Assembly (NCBI GenBank): GCA_036936605.1
Contig: JAUPFV010000003.1
Location: 107,951,278-108,015,277, forward strand
Direction: 5' to 3'
Length of the DNA: 64,000 nucleotides
From: Limnanthes douglasii subsp. nivea
Lineage: Eukaryota > Streptophyta > Magnoliopsida > Brassicales > Limnanthaceae
Shown: in pieces, positions 23,768 through 38,222 of the stretch
How the letters are laid out: each line of letters begins with the position of its first letter
Numbering within the stretch: the stretch's first letter is position 1
The notes under the pieces: model-generated
The model's input: only the letters and a program-made list of their open reading frames with translations
Told to the model about the DNA's origin: nothing
Databases searched by the model: none
Translations under genes and position numbers: made by a program

Positions 23768-24172
23768 ATGGAGTTAGGTATGGACTTTCGTGTGGACGAA
23801 GACCATCGGTTGCTTCAGGCTGTGAAGTTTGTTAAGCAAACAATGTCCGATGATACGACCGATGCTTTTTTCGATCAAGTGGTTTGTAGGATGTTTTATG
23901 ATTATGGACGCTTGGAGTATCCAAATCCGCCGCCACGTAGTCGTGAAGAAGTCAAAAGCAGGTACAATCATGCGAAAGCTGAACCACTTCAGCTTTTGTC
24001 CAACTTGCCTTACAAAGTTCAACAAGTAGCAATTATTGATTGGAACCTGTTTAGGACAGATTACGTTACTAGACATATGTTGGATTTTATCGAAATTAAG
24101 GTTGATGAGATAGACGATGACATTGCGAACTTCAGACATATTCCAGAGAACAGCATGTACGGTTTCGAGTAA
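23768..24172 (+). CDS. Element-borne ORF1, 134 aa, possible DNA-binding protein
   Basis: The intact frame starts at ATG 23768, directly after a predicted splice acceptor. An in-frame ATG at 23747 would fall inside the intron, so 23768 is preferred. Residues about 7-65 align with the second ORF of the same element: acidic start (VDEDHRLLQAVKFVKQTM), then F-D-x-V-V-C-R-M-F followed by a Tyr/Gly/Arg triplet, then a proline run and SREEVKSRYN. The pattern of an aromatic/acidic first helix and a basic xREEVxxRY helix recalls Myb/SANT-type folds, but this is a guess. The C-terminus is acidic (VDEIDDDIANF). No transposase motif, signal peptide or membrane segment is present. Function unknown. Confidence 0.65.
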   Translation: MELGMDFRVDEDHRLLQAVKFVKQTMSDDTTDAFFDQVVCRMFYDYGRLEYPNPPPRSREEVKSRYNHAKAEPLQLLSNLPYKVQQVAIIDWNLFRTDYVTRHMLDFIEIKVDEIDDDIANFRHIPENSMYGFE

Positions 24173-24365
24173 GAAATTATATTTTCACTATGTAATGTTG
24201 TTAATCTCACCTTGCTGTGAGATCGTTTTATTTATATTTTGTATCAAACGTATCATTTTGGGTTTCAGATTGTATGGTACTGTTTTCTATATTTTGGTGC
24301 TCTCGTTGATGTTTCGGTCCATGTATGATACTTTTTCCTTTTTGTTTGATATTATAAAAAAAATA

Positions 24366-24444
24366 TTTCCCGCCTCAAAACATATGAAGTGATGGTTTCC
24401 CGCCTCAAAAAGTTTTAGGCGGGAACAAAAACACCATTTCCCGC
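24366..24444 (+). promoter_or_regulatory. Cluster of E2F-type sites upstream of ORF2
   Basis: TTTCCCGC, the core E2F/DP consensus in plants, occurs three times exactly (24366-24373, 24396-24403, 24437-24444). It occurs once inverted with one end mismatch (GGCGGGAA, 24418-24425). Four sites in 80 bp, just upstream of a TATA box, suggest S-phase-linked transcription of ORF2. This is an inference from motif content. Confidence 0.65.
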
Positions 24445-24479
24445 TAATTATTTTAGAATTGAACCACAGACTTCGAGTC

Positions 24480-24487
24480 TATAAATA
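24480..24487 (+). promoter_or_regulatory. TATA box of ORF2
   Basis: TATAAATA lies 41 bp before the ORF2 start codon and 36 bp after the last E2F-type site. Transcription would begin near 24512, giving a very short leader. Confidence 0.65.
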
Positions 24488-24527
24488 CTAGAATCTGACT
24501 ATGAAACTAAACATTTAAGTTATAACA

Positions 24528-24971
24528 ATGGGTGATTCAGGCTGGAACGTGCACGAAGATGCAAGCCTCCTAAGCGCATTTGACTTCGTCAAAGGTACGA
24601 TGCAGGAGGAGATTCCTGGTTTCATCGATGCAGTATTGTGCAGAATGTTCTTCAACCACGGTAGGGAGGCATCGTGTCCAGGATGCTTAATGCCCCAACC
24701 ATGCGGACGCGAAGAAGTTTTCGAGAGGCTAGCTTATCTTAAGCCAATGACTATACAGATTGAGTCACTGGCTTACGAGACCCGTTTACATGTCCAAAAA
24801 GTATTCAACATGGGATCCCAAGGTACAATTACGCAGGAGATGGTGTCACATGCGACACAGCAAAGGGAGCAAGAAATGGTCGACGCAATTGCCAGCGCCG
24901 TTGAAACGTATTCAACTCCCGAAGGAAGTACTGATGAAGACGTTTTTGGAATGAACTACCCGAATCCATAA
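24528..24971 (+). CDS. Element-borne ORF2, 147 aa, paralogue of ORF1
   Basis: The frame is intact and intronless from ATG 24528 to TAA. It aligns with ORF1 over residues about 5-75: VHEDASLLSAFDFVKGTM against VDEDHRLLQAVKFVKQTM, then a conserved V-x-CRMFF-N/D-x-GR, and GREEVFERL against SREEVKSRY. ORF2 adds a Cys-Pro-rich insert (CPGCLMPQPCG) that could bind metal or be structural. Its C-terminus is acidic and hydrophilic. The clean frame, the shared pattern despite strong divergence and a tidy promoter argue for past purifying selection. The family is not one I recognise; a DNA-binding or regulatory role is a hypothesis. Confidence 0.68.
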   Translation: MGDSGWNVHEDASLLSAFDFVKGTMQEEIPGFIDAVLCRMFFNHGREASCPGCLMPQPCGREEVFERLAYLKPMTIQIESLAYETRLHVQKVFNMGSQGTITQEMVSHATQQREQEMVDAIASAVETYSTPEGSTDEDVFGMNYPNP

Positions 24972-25333
24972 AATTAAGTGTGAAATGCTAACTCAGGGTT
25001 AGCTTATCTATCATTTGTTTTAAGTTATTTTCTTATGTATTTCTAATTATGTAATGCTTTGATTAGAGTGTAATGTTTTAATGCAATCGACATATTAAGA
25101 AGTTTAAGTGTTATTGTTTTTAAGATAAACATCCAAACAAAAAACATCCAAAGTTTACATTCATTACAAAGTTTAAGTGGTGAAATGATGAAATGATTAG
25201 CGTAGTCCGAAACAAGTGAAATTTCACATTGCGTAACATCCTGCAACACATAAGAAGTAGTTAAACCAATTGAACTGGCATTCCGGAATAGTTAACTGGA
25301 TTCCGCCATTAGTGTGGTGCCGGACATCGTGAG

Positions 25334-25445
25334 TTCGCCACATGTGTGGCGAAATACAGGGTGCCCACGCCATCAGTTGGCGTGGGGATTCCAAAGGGCG
25401 CCACACGCATAGCGTACGACCCACCAACCACGCCAATGCGTGGCG
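25334..25445. repeat. CGCC...GGCG palindromes (right cluster)
   Basis: Three further palindromes of the same design lie near the right end of the element: 25334-25353 (arms TTCGCCACA/TGTGGCGAA), 25364-25386 (arms CCCACGCCA/TGGCGTGGG) and 25431-25445 (CGCCA/TGGCG). A broken one lies between them at about 25398-25414. Confidence 0.85.
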
Positions 25446-25840
25446 ACGAACAGAAAAAACGGGTTTTCTCCAAAATATCTAATTTTCGCAGAAATAAGAG
25501 GGGATTAAGCAACATAACTCCTCGGCGTTCATAGTGCTCCGGATGAGAAGTGGTTCCGACTCTCCTCCGGCCATGTTTTGAAGGTTTGGAGGTTTTTTAA
25601 AAAATGGGTTAATAGGTTGTTGATTTTGGAGGTTTTAGGTAGTTTGGAGAAGATGATTATGGTGAATGTTTGAAATTGTGTTTGCAACTTCATGGAGTAG
25701 TTAGAAGTGCTCAATGGCGTGGGTTGTAATTAATTAGACTTCAAAGAGTTTTGAGTTTTTTGCCTAGTGGTAAATTTGTAAATATTGAAAAATAGAAACA
25801 AGCGACTTCACGGACTAGTTTTGGCCGTTTTTAGCAATGT

Positions 25841-25876
<36 letters not shown>

Positions 25877-25879
<3 letters not shown>

Positions 25880-26209
25880 CAAAAAGTTAAAAGGAGAAAA
25901 AAAAGGTCCTTTTTTATTTCCCACATATGTTTATAAGTTACAGGTACCAACCTTGATAGATTTTTCGCTATTTAACAGCTTTATCTTTTAACCTCTTTTA
26001 ATGCAAGACCATCTTAGGTAGCCAGACAAATACATACTACCAAATAAAAAAAAGCAGCTCTAAAGTCTGAAATATCTTATCCAAAGACTGTACTACATTT
26101 CGGTCGTAGTTTCTACTCTCTGTTTAGCCACCACCACTCTAATTCAATAATTTAAAATGGGTACCCACCTTGTTTATTTAAAGATTTTATCATAATGATC
26201 TTATCTAAA
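25877..26209 (+). promoter_or_regulatory. Upstream region of the beta-glucosidase gene
   Basis: The sequence aligns closely with 2650-2980 in the dead duplicate. The best-kept parts are CATCTTAGGTAGCCAGACAA and CTACATTTCGGTCGTAGTTTCTAC. The second contains an inverted repeat, CTAC...GTAG. TTGTTTATTTAAAGATTTTATCATAATG precedes the start codon in both copies. The 3.2-kb element with its own promoter ends only 367 bp upstream of the ATG, so it now forms the distal promoter. Confidence 0.6.
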
Positions 26210-29804
<3,595 letters not shown>

Positions 29805-30640
29805 TATCTTTTTGTTTTATTGTTAATGAAAACACGAGTTTATGGTGTTGGATTTAATATACATTGGTATATGGTTACAGAGAAAACTATTGAATAAAAA
29901 GTATTAAATAATCTTAAAGTGGTAGGGGAAATGTCCAACCTACTCTGATCTGGATCGAATTTTGCACTTGTGTTTGAATAATAAACAAGAAGCCAAAATC
30001 TATTTGGGTTTTTTTTTAAATGTTTCAATCGATTTGTTATTAGTGATTTTGTTTTGTATTCATCTAATTGGTATATATATTATCGTTAATATATGAGGTG
30101 ATCAGAAAAAATTAGTGATTAGAATAATATTTTTATAAACAGGGGAGAAGCAACAAGAATATATAAAATGTAGTTGAATAATAAATATGTGACCTCAAAA
30201 TGGTAGTTCTTATTTATAATTTTATGTTAGAAAAAAAGAATGTATTAATTATATAATATTTATCAAATTTTAGTTTGATGATATTTAATTATAATAGAAG
30301 TTTTTAACTTTTATTTAATTTAATTATTTATAAATTAAGATTAGATCGAGTTAACTATCTAATTTTTATTATTAGATTTTTTTAGTCATTTGGAACGAAA
30401 TGAATGAGAAGTACAAAACAATCTATATAAAGTCGAACGGTTGTATGGTTTATATATGGTTATAGTCGAGCCGAAAACATAAAATTAGAAATTTATTGAT
30501 TAATTAGGTGCTTAAACTTGAGTTACAAAGAAAACATGGTTGATCGCTAGTGACGGATCAGACCGAAAATACTGATAATTGTTGGACCCGTTAGATTAAA
30601 AAAATTGCAAAATCCGTTCGTTTAATAATTTCATCATTTA
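29805..30640. other. 3' flank of the beta-glucosidase gene; nothing else recognised
   Basis: AT-rich sequence. TTAATGAAAACACG shortly after the stop may belong to the 3' UTR. A run of 10 C lies at about 30649-30658. Confidence 0.5.
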
Positions 30641-30689
30641 TTTTGCCTCCCCCCCCCCAACTCATTGTTACCACGCCACCATTTTATTT

Positions 30690-31910
30690 GAACCCCTATA
30701 TCTTGAGTAAATTAGATAGTATATAGGTTCCAATATAACTATCATATCTACATTCATGTCTTACTCAGGTATGTCCTCCTCTTTTACTTCAATTAGTCAT
30801 TCATCTTTGTGGATTTTAGATTAAAGTGTCTCTCGTCATATGTCACCTTACATGTTATACTTTATTTAGTTGTCTCATATTTCACCCATATCAGGTTTAT
30901 CTTTCAGTGCTACATCAATGTTGGTAGGCTCTGTTGGTACCCCTCATATATTTTTCAATAATGTTTACGACATTCCTAACCTTACTTTAATCTTGTTTCG
31001 GACATTCAACTGTGTAAATCTGGTCAATGGGCCTTTTTCATATTATGTTTGTATGATATATGATTAACATACTCATATGATGATTTAAATATGCCATATA
31101 TTGAGGTAACTCTAGGTTTTGGGGCAACTCAAAATAATTAATGTTATTGTTTCTAATGTTGATATATCTTTGTGTCGTTTGAGTTATTTGTCTTTTGAGT
31201 TTTATCTTGAGAGTGTATTTGCGTCACGTTTAAATGTTTAGTTTCCATGTGTTTTAGATAATTTAAACACTTGTAATATCTCTATTGTAGTGGTTGTAAA
31301 CTGGTAAAATTTTATACTTTACTCTTTAATAAAAGTATCTTGTTTGTTGCACGATTTTAAATTATACAAGGTCAATATAATGTTTCCATAAAGGATGGTT
31401 TGACCTGTTATGTATATTTTATTCATAACTATACGTGTTATATACGTGTTTATATTATGAAACAAATGTATGATATCCGAAGAATTTATAGAAATTTTGA
31501 ATAATTTCTTAATACTTAACATTTTGTTGTGACAAAGTGATGCATGTGTGACTTAAGTGGTGAATATACCTCCAATGATTTCACTCAATAAGTTGTATCC
31601 GATGGTACAATACTTTAGTCATCTTGTACTCACACCCTTAAGTATAATGGTGTTTTAAAAATAAATCCTTTTCACATTGTTGAGACTGTCGATTCTTGCT
31701 TTATATAATGGAGTTCCTAATGCATTTTGGAAACAAACACTTCTCACTATTGTACATGTGATCAATTTAATTCCTCATACTCATAATTCAGGGATGCTTA
31801 TATTTCATAAGATACATGGAGAGTGTCCAAATTATTATTATTTATGAATGTTTAGACATGCGTATTTTATCCTCTGTCTTCATGTCCAAGAAAACAAATT
31901 GTCTCCTAAT
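30690..31910 (+). pseudogene. copia protease-integrase remnant, plus-strand half
   Basis: Plus-strand frames show a protease-like start (SSLWILD followed by a stop, about 30808) and a segment like VYDIPNLTLILF. A zinc-domain end reads CSGCKLVKF at about 31290. Integrase core pieces follow (YVYFIHNYTCYIRVYIMKQM; GEYTSND; SSCTHTLKYNGV). It ends in LHVQENKLSPN near 31910. This is the same copia lineage as element C, heavily mutated. At 31910 the similarity stops and the next copia sequence runs on the opposite strand. Confidence 0.65.
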
Positions 31911-31916
31911 ATATTT

Positions 31917-32500
31917 AGAAAACGTATTTTTGACATCCAATTGAAAGATCTTCCACTGGAAAACGGATTCAATATAAGTAAAGGTACGAACTATCGTGAT
32001 TTCTTTAAATGGAGAAAAAATATCCTCATACTCCATACCATATTTCTGCGATTACTGTTTTGTTAGAAGATGACCATTTGACCTCTCAAAAGACCCATTA
32101 ATTTTTTTACCTTAAAACCCATGAGAGCCACATATATTTTTACTAGTGTCTATTCGATGATATCTCATGTACAAGTCAAATAAAGAGCATTAAGTTCTTT
32201 CGTAATAGTATTTTTTCTAACGAGGATCATAAAAAAATTATTTATATGATTGAGGTTCATATAAATCATATATATATTTTTTATAAAAAAAAATAGATAT
32301 GGATAAGAATAATATGGAAAATCTGGCATTTTGGTAGACTAACTTTTACGAGTAAATCTCATGAGAGGTGGAGAATATATAGTTTCACTAAAAAGAAAAG
32401 CACACTCTAACATTAATATAACAGAAGTAATATCAACTTATGTAGATGTCATAAGGAAGGATGTCTTTCACAGTTTATACTCTTGCGGGGTCAAGATTTG
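31917..32500 (-). pseudogene. copia reverse transcriptase remnant, minus-strand half
   Basis: The minus strand matches the region of element C at 19140-19690 almost segment by segment. ORF 31842-32036 contains WKIFQLDVKNTFS, the palm motif. The linker to the integrase continues to about 32500. It meets the plus-strand integrase half head to head at about 31910. The pieces may belong to one element inverted internally, or to two insertions. Confidence 0.65.
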
Positions 32501-32619
32501 CACAAATATTCTCGATCTGAACTACCATATTACAAGTTCACTAATAATTTTTTATTACAAATGTTATTCATCCGGAATTTCTTCTTTTAATTCAGTCAAT
32601 TTTATTCAATTTCATATTC

Positions 32620-34600
32620 CTTGTTTTGCATCTTATGGTCCATCGTATTCTAGTCTTTGACTGCAACACATACTTCAAGTGCATCGCTAGTCAGTCTTAT
32701 TCATCTAGTTGCATATTGTATTATAGACATACTAAATGTATATTCACTTGCCACTGTAGACATAAGTATAGAATAACCCTCATTGGCTCACTTGGAAAGA
32801 ATAAGAAACTATGGTTTTTTGGACTTCGCCATATTAAAATATCAAAAGGCTTATCATCATTAACATTTTGAGGAGTTGTTGTTGTTGTTCTACTTTTCAT
32901 TTTGGCTAACACGTAGTTATTACGAGCCCTAGTTTTGCTTCCCCTCTCAATATTACTACTACCAGCTAAATTTGAGGACGAACTACAATTATTGGTCTTA
33001 TATTTCTCACCATACTTATTATACATTTCATACAAATAAGATTCAATAGCTCGAAAATATCCATTATAATCATATCATCCAATATTACCAAGTTTGACAT
33101 GTTTATAAAATAACTTAGCATATATGTAAAAGGGCATAAGTTTTGTAAAAGGATAAAAAAAAATACACCAAATACAGTTATAAGTGTATGGAATGTGATG
33201 AAAATACTTAATAAATTTTGCTTACATATCACACACCATTTTACGATATACATGTTTATCCCTAAATTTATCTAAATGCACGGAAATTTTAATAACACAA
33301 TCAAAAGCGAAATAAATGTTCGGATTATATTGTGTGGGAATAATATAAGTAAAATCTTTAAAAGACTGCAGGAAACCTATCAGTATAGGAAAATATGACC
33401 ACTTTGAATCAGTATGATGATGAGACTCATCTGAATTATTTTAAATTGTTGTAATCTCTTCCTTAAACGGATAAGCATATGTAAGAAGATCATAAGTAGA
33501 GTTTATCTAGTTTTGATATCTAAAATTAATTTTTTGTATTTCTTTCTACCACTCACCCTAATAAGTTCTTTAAATTAATATAACTTATGAATCGAGGTCG
33601 AGACTAGTAGGACCACATTTTTAATAGACTCAATATAATCTTTGGATAGCGTACTTATTCTATCATTTGAAACCAATTGAAGTATATAACATAAACATCG
33701 AGTGAGAAACATTTTTTAAAAATCCAAGTTGCAATTTTTTTAAGTCTTTCAAAATTGTTGAAGCTTTCGCAAATGCATTATCAAAAGAAATTTTTTTATT
33801 TTTAGCATTAAAATGAAACATATACTCCAATATACCTTCTTTAATTTCAAGACAGTTGTGATTGTCAATCATAAAAAATGTACAATTTTTCTTTGGAGTT
33901 CCTAATTAGGATAAATCCAATGTAAAATAATACATATGATATCAAAATTAAAAAGTGTTACTATATTACTAATCAAATGAACTTCCTATGGAAAACTAAA
34001 AATTGTATCATTAATGAGTGTTTCTTTTAAATATTACATAACTCTTAATCTCAAAGAGCTCTGTGGGATGTGTTTGCTTTTTGAGTTGATCCCATTTTAA
34101 TTCAATTCGAGTATCTTCCTACATCGGCAAAAGACAAAAAATATGCAGGACCAAATGTAAAAATAATCGTTTAATCTCCATACTTATTATCATTAGAAAA
34201 GTACATTATCGATATTCAGATCTATGGTTTGATTCCAATATTCAACAACTTTAGAAGGATTTATAATTTGGTGTTCATGTTCGAAGTGTCTACACGTACC
34301 ATCAATGTCGCTATTTTGTTTTTCACGTGTATTGGATAATTATTTTCCATATTGTTTTACACATATTTTCAAGTCCCAATAAATTTCTTAGATAACTAAT
34401 ATGTTTTCTTCTTAAACTTCAAATTATTTCTAGCGTTACCGCTAACATGGGAAGAATTCGTTTCAAAGGTAGGATTTTTTAGACCAATATCTAAAGAATT
34501 ATGCATGTCTACATCTTAATTATTATTAAAATAACTTTGAAAAGAGCTACAATGGTAACTAATCGCGTCAACATGACTACTTACGAAAAATCAGCAATCG
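32620..34600 (-). pseudogene. hAT-like transposase remains
   Basis: The minus-strand frame 32721-33035 has a Ser-rich linker. It then reads PFDILIWRSPKNHSFLFF, resembling the start of the hAT C-terminal dimerisation domain (DILxWW...FPxLS). Further pieces toward 34600 are weaker, for example CKQNLLSIF and KEGILEYMF. No terminal inverted repeats or 8-bp target duplication were located. Several stops and frameshifts are present. A hAT (BED finger, RICESLEEPER-type) origin is the best reading, at moderate confidence. From 34600 to 35150 nothing is recognised. Confidence 0.5.
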
Positions 34601-35149
34601 GCTCCAGATGTAAACAATTTATAATAATATTTTTGCTAATATTTTGAATCTTCAACCACTTCCCACACCTCCAGCACAATCACCGGGTGGTTTCATCGAT
34701 CAAGATTTTAATAATCAATATATTTGATGACTTAGTAATCTATTGTATAGTTTTTATTTTTTTATGTAATTTTTATTTTATCAAACATATTTATTATTTT
34801 GTACTATTAATCTATTGAATGATTTTACTTTATTTTATTATTTATGATTGTACAAGAAGTGTATGAATATATTATTTATCGACAATTCCACCCTATTTAA
34901 ATTGTTGTATAAATATTGTACGAATATAGGTATATAAAATTCACAACTTTAAAGATCTAGTATTAAATATAGATAAATTTAAAAAAATCTCAAAAACTTA
35001 TTTATCTCGTATGACTAAATTTACTCACAAAAGTTATATTTAAAGATCTGATAAACTATTAAAAACATAAAAAAAATTAAATAAATATCTCAAATATTTC
35101 ATTTATGATTGATGTCGATATCTTTGGTACGCTGGCCTTAGCCAGAGCT

Positions 35150-38085
35150 GAAATTAGACTCCAAGTAAACTGAAAAAGTTTGATAATGGAGATGATCGCA
35201 ATAAGTACAAGTGCAAGTATGCGAAAAATATACTAGAGATGATCGCAGTAAGTAAAGACACAAGTATGAGAAAAAAATATGTTGTATTATTAATGATTGT
35301 TAGACCTCCATTTATATGTCTTATGTTATAATAAATACCTCACATATATTAAGGGATAAGGGCTTATATTTCTCTAACTACGTAGAGTTTCAGTTAAGTG
35401 TATCTTTGGCTAAGTCTCTTAGATATTTGTACATTTGGATAAGTTGATGAGCCGATAAGTTCGGGTTGAATTTGATCGGTTAAGATATTGTTGGAAACAA
35501 TATTTCCACTAATTCCAATAATGTGAGAAGGAATTTTTAGACAAACCAAATAAAATATGATGGGGGAACAATGTCAATCATTACCCTATTGATAGCTTCT
35601 CCTACTAGATCCACTATTATTAGTTGTGTATAACGGTTAGAAGATGACAACCTCTCATCAAATAATCATTTCTAAAGGATAGGTCCGGGTACGAGTTTTT
35701 TATTAGCGTAGAATACATTATTCTATCGTTTCAGCACACATTTTCCTTGATCTGATTGCAATTTCAGAGTATGAGTGTATCCTGATAATCACTCAATTTT
35801 TTTTCTCTATTTGTTTGTTTGTTTGGATATTGGTCCAGATTATCATCTTCTTATTTTGGCTTGGCCATCGTGATTTTGTTTGCTCTAATGTTTGTTGAGC
35901 TTTGCTCGTGCTCGATTCTTATTCGGCTGCATCATCTGAACCTTGTCCTAGTTATTCACTTGTTTTCTTCCTTACAAATTCACTCAACTTTCCTTCATCT
36001 ATTAAAATTTGGACTTGATCCTACAAATCCCAATAATCATTAGTAAAAGTGCTTGTGCCACCATGTAACTTACAATTTTTGTTTGTCTCGTTATTTCATT
36101 GGTCCGAACAACTTCCCATGTCGATTGTACTTGATCGTATCTATTCTCTTGCTACTTCCAGCGTTATAGCGAACTTTTGATTTTTTTTTATTTGGGATTG
36201 ATTTGATCTTTGCGTAGGTGAAGCTTAAGCATCATTTTTCATTGGTGCTTTATATTTTGTGCTAATTTGTGCTATGGTACTTGTTTTTCTGATTAAAGTA
36301 CCTCTAGTTGGATTACACATGTCTATTATTTTCTTTGCTCTACCTTGATGAATCATTCTACTCGATCCAGTAAATGTCCAAAGTTTAATATTTTCCTTTT
36401 CTTTACTGCATATGATAGGGTTCCTTCTTGGATTCCTTAGCTAAATACTGCTACGATCACCATATCATGGCTGTCTTTTAACTGTGATTTTGGTTCAAAA
36501 TATCTTTAGGTATATTTCTGCAGACTCTCAGTATCTATTTGCTTGGAACAAATCATATACTCCACATCTCGTTTGATTTCTCTTGAACCCACGAAGTGAT
36601 GTGAATGTCATCTAAATCATCTTATAGTGTTTTATGCAAACTCTTAGGAGACTATTAAACCATTACATTGCACTTCCCTGAGGTTCATGACAAAGTTTCG
36701 ATACTTTATCCCATCAAGAGCTTTATACTATGATATTTTGTTATTAAAATATTGAAGGTGGTGTTTTGGATCTCATTTGTCATCGTATTTGTCCATTTTA
36801 TGGTTATCATATTATGGTGACATGATGCAAAATAATATTTTCGGGGCTAGCGGGGACTCTTAATATGGATGAGCCTCGTTATCCTCAAAATAATATTTTA
36901 AATCATCCATGACACAAATAAGACTGTTGGAACCATAAATGTTTCCATTTTTCATCCCTTGGTTTGGTATTATGTTTCAATTTTTTTATCCTAATTACAT
37001 GGATATGGGTGTATATACCTTGATTGATATTGTAGGAGGCTTTGAGTCCATCTAGGTATATCATTTTACTACATGCTCTTGGATATGACTTTGTGGATAT
37101 CATAGTGGCATTTTTTGTGTATTTTGAGGCGTACCTAGTGGAGCATATTGGCTCAAATGGTAGGCTGTAATGTATCATGGGTATGAATGATAGCCTGGTG
37201 GAGGCATATATCTTGATGAGACGGGATTTATTCCAGAATTATCTCCACATTTGGTATTAATCTGGTATTCCCAACTAGCAAAATCACTAGTTTTTTCTAC
37301 TTTTCCACTTTAAGCTCTCTGCTTCTCTCTCTAATAATAGTTCAAAGTTGGATTTTGGCTCCTCCTTCTATCATTGTGGGTCGTCTTCGCCTCTGATATT
37401 TATCGTTGGATCCTTGATAAGATATTTCTATAGACTCTTTTTCGAGTTTGTCTTGTAACAATTCTGAGCTAGCGCCATCTCATTCGCCGTTTTCTGTTGC
37501 ATCCACTGCCTCGATGAAAATTTTGAATTAGGGGGCCTGCAATAATAATTATTTCCTGCAACGATAAAAATTCTTAACATGTCCATGTTTTAACTGCTGA
37601 GCCAGATGCTCGATCTCAAATAGAGGTATTGCAATGTCATTTTTTACCACATAAGACTTATTTTCTTAGATCTTAGGTTGTTCATTCGGGTAATCCACAT
37701 GAATCTCCTCGTACATGGACATAACAGCTCTTTTGTTGAACTTCGACGTGTATGCAATTTGAATTTTTGAATTGTTTTGATTTTAATGGAAACAAAAGTT
37801 TCGTGGATTAGCTGAAACTGAAATTGGACTAACAATAAAGTGAAGAAGTTTGAAAATGGAGATGATCAAAATAGATAAAAACACTAAATATAAGAGAATA
37901 TACATTTTCCTTTTTATTGATGATTGTTAGATATTTATTTATAGGTCTTGAGTTACAATAAATATCTACAAAATATTATTAAACAATGATTTATATTTTT
38001 TTTATCTATTTAAATTTACAAGTGTACTTCTACTAAATCTTTTAAATATTTGTATAAAGTTGATGGATTTGGACGAGTTACACCA
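35150..38085 (-). mobile_element. Short LTR retrotransposon with gypsy-gag-like interior
   Basis: Direct repeats of about 280-320 bp bound the block: about 35155-35465 and about 37810-38085. They share AGTTTGA.AATGGAGATGATC, TTAATGATTGTTAGA...TTTATA and TTAGATATTTGTA-like words. The 2.3-kb interior has minus-strand fragments that look like Ty3/gypsy gag, such as a segment ending QEGTLSYAVKKRK with relatives of ESLQKYxxR. No protease, reverse transcriptase or integrase is visible. This would be a non-autonomous, gag-only element. The LTR ends are approximate because terminal TG/CA and target duplications could not be fixed. Confidence 0.55.
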
Positions 38086-38184
38086 TTATCAATGATTAAA
38101 TATTTTTATTTTTTATTGTTTTACTAAATTTATCCATACAAATTAACTACTTTAAACGTATTAGAAAATATGATAAGCTCATTC

Positions 38185-38222
<38 letters not shown>

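Larger units (their letters stand above)
22668..25842 (+). mobile_element. 3.2-kb TIR element with two small genes and palindrome arrays
   Basis: The ends are imperfect inverted repeats of about 40 bp: left GGAATTGCTAAAAAAAGGCC..., right (reverse complement) GGACATTGCTAAAAACGGCC.... Both continue with CCAAAA and a CTCYGYGAARTCG-like word. That word recurs twice more at the left (about 22729 and 22793). Both sides are flanked by TA microsatellite (22644-22667 and 25843-25875), which hides the target duplication. The termini resemble Mutator-type ends; this is inference. There is no transposase. The cargo is two paralogous ORFs, a spliced-looking 5' UTR, E2F-type sites and palindrome arrays. 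The paralogous arm 1 lacks the insertion. Confidence 0.8.

Noticed and set aside
22668..25842. Helitron or hAT as the class of the 3.2-kb element
   Set aside because: The inverted ends exclude a Helitron. The first bases (GGAATTGC/GGACATTGC) do not resemble hAT termini. The Mutator-like reading is preferred but not proven because the TA tract hides the target duplication.
32361..32871. Plus-strand frames of 80-99 codons
   Set aside because: They are antisense to the minus-strand copia and hAT-like remnants and have no family resemblance.
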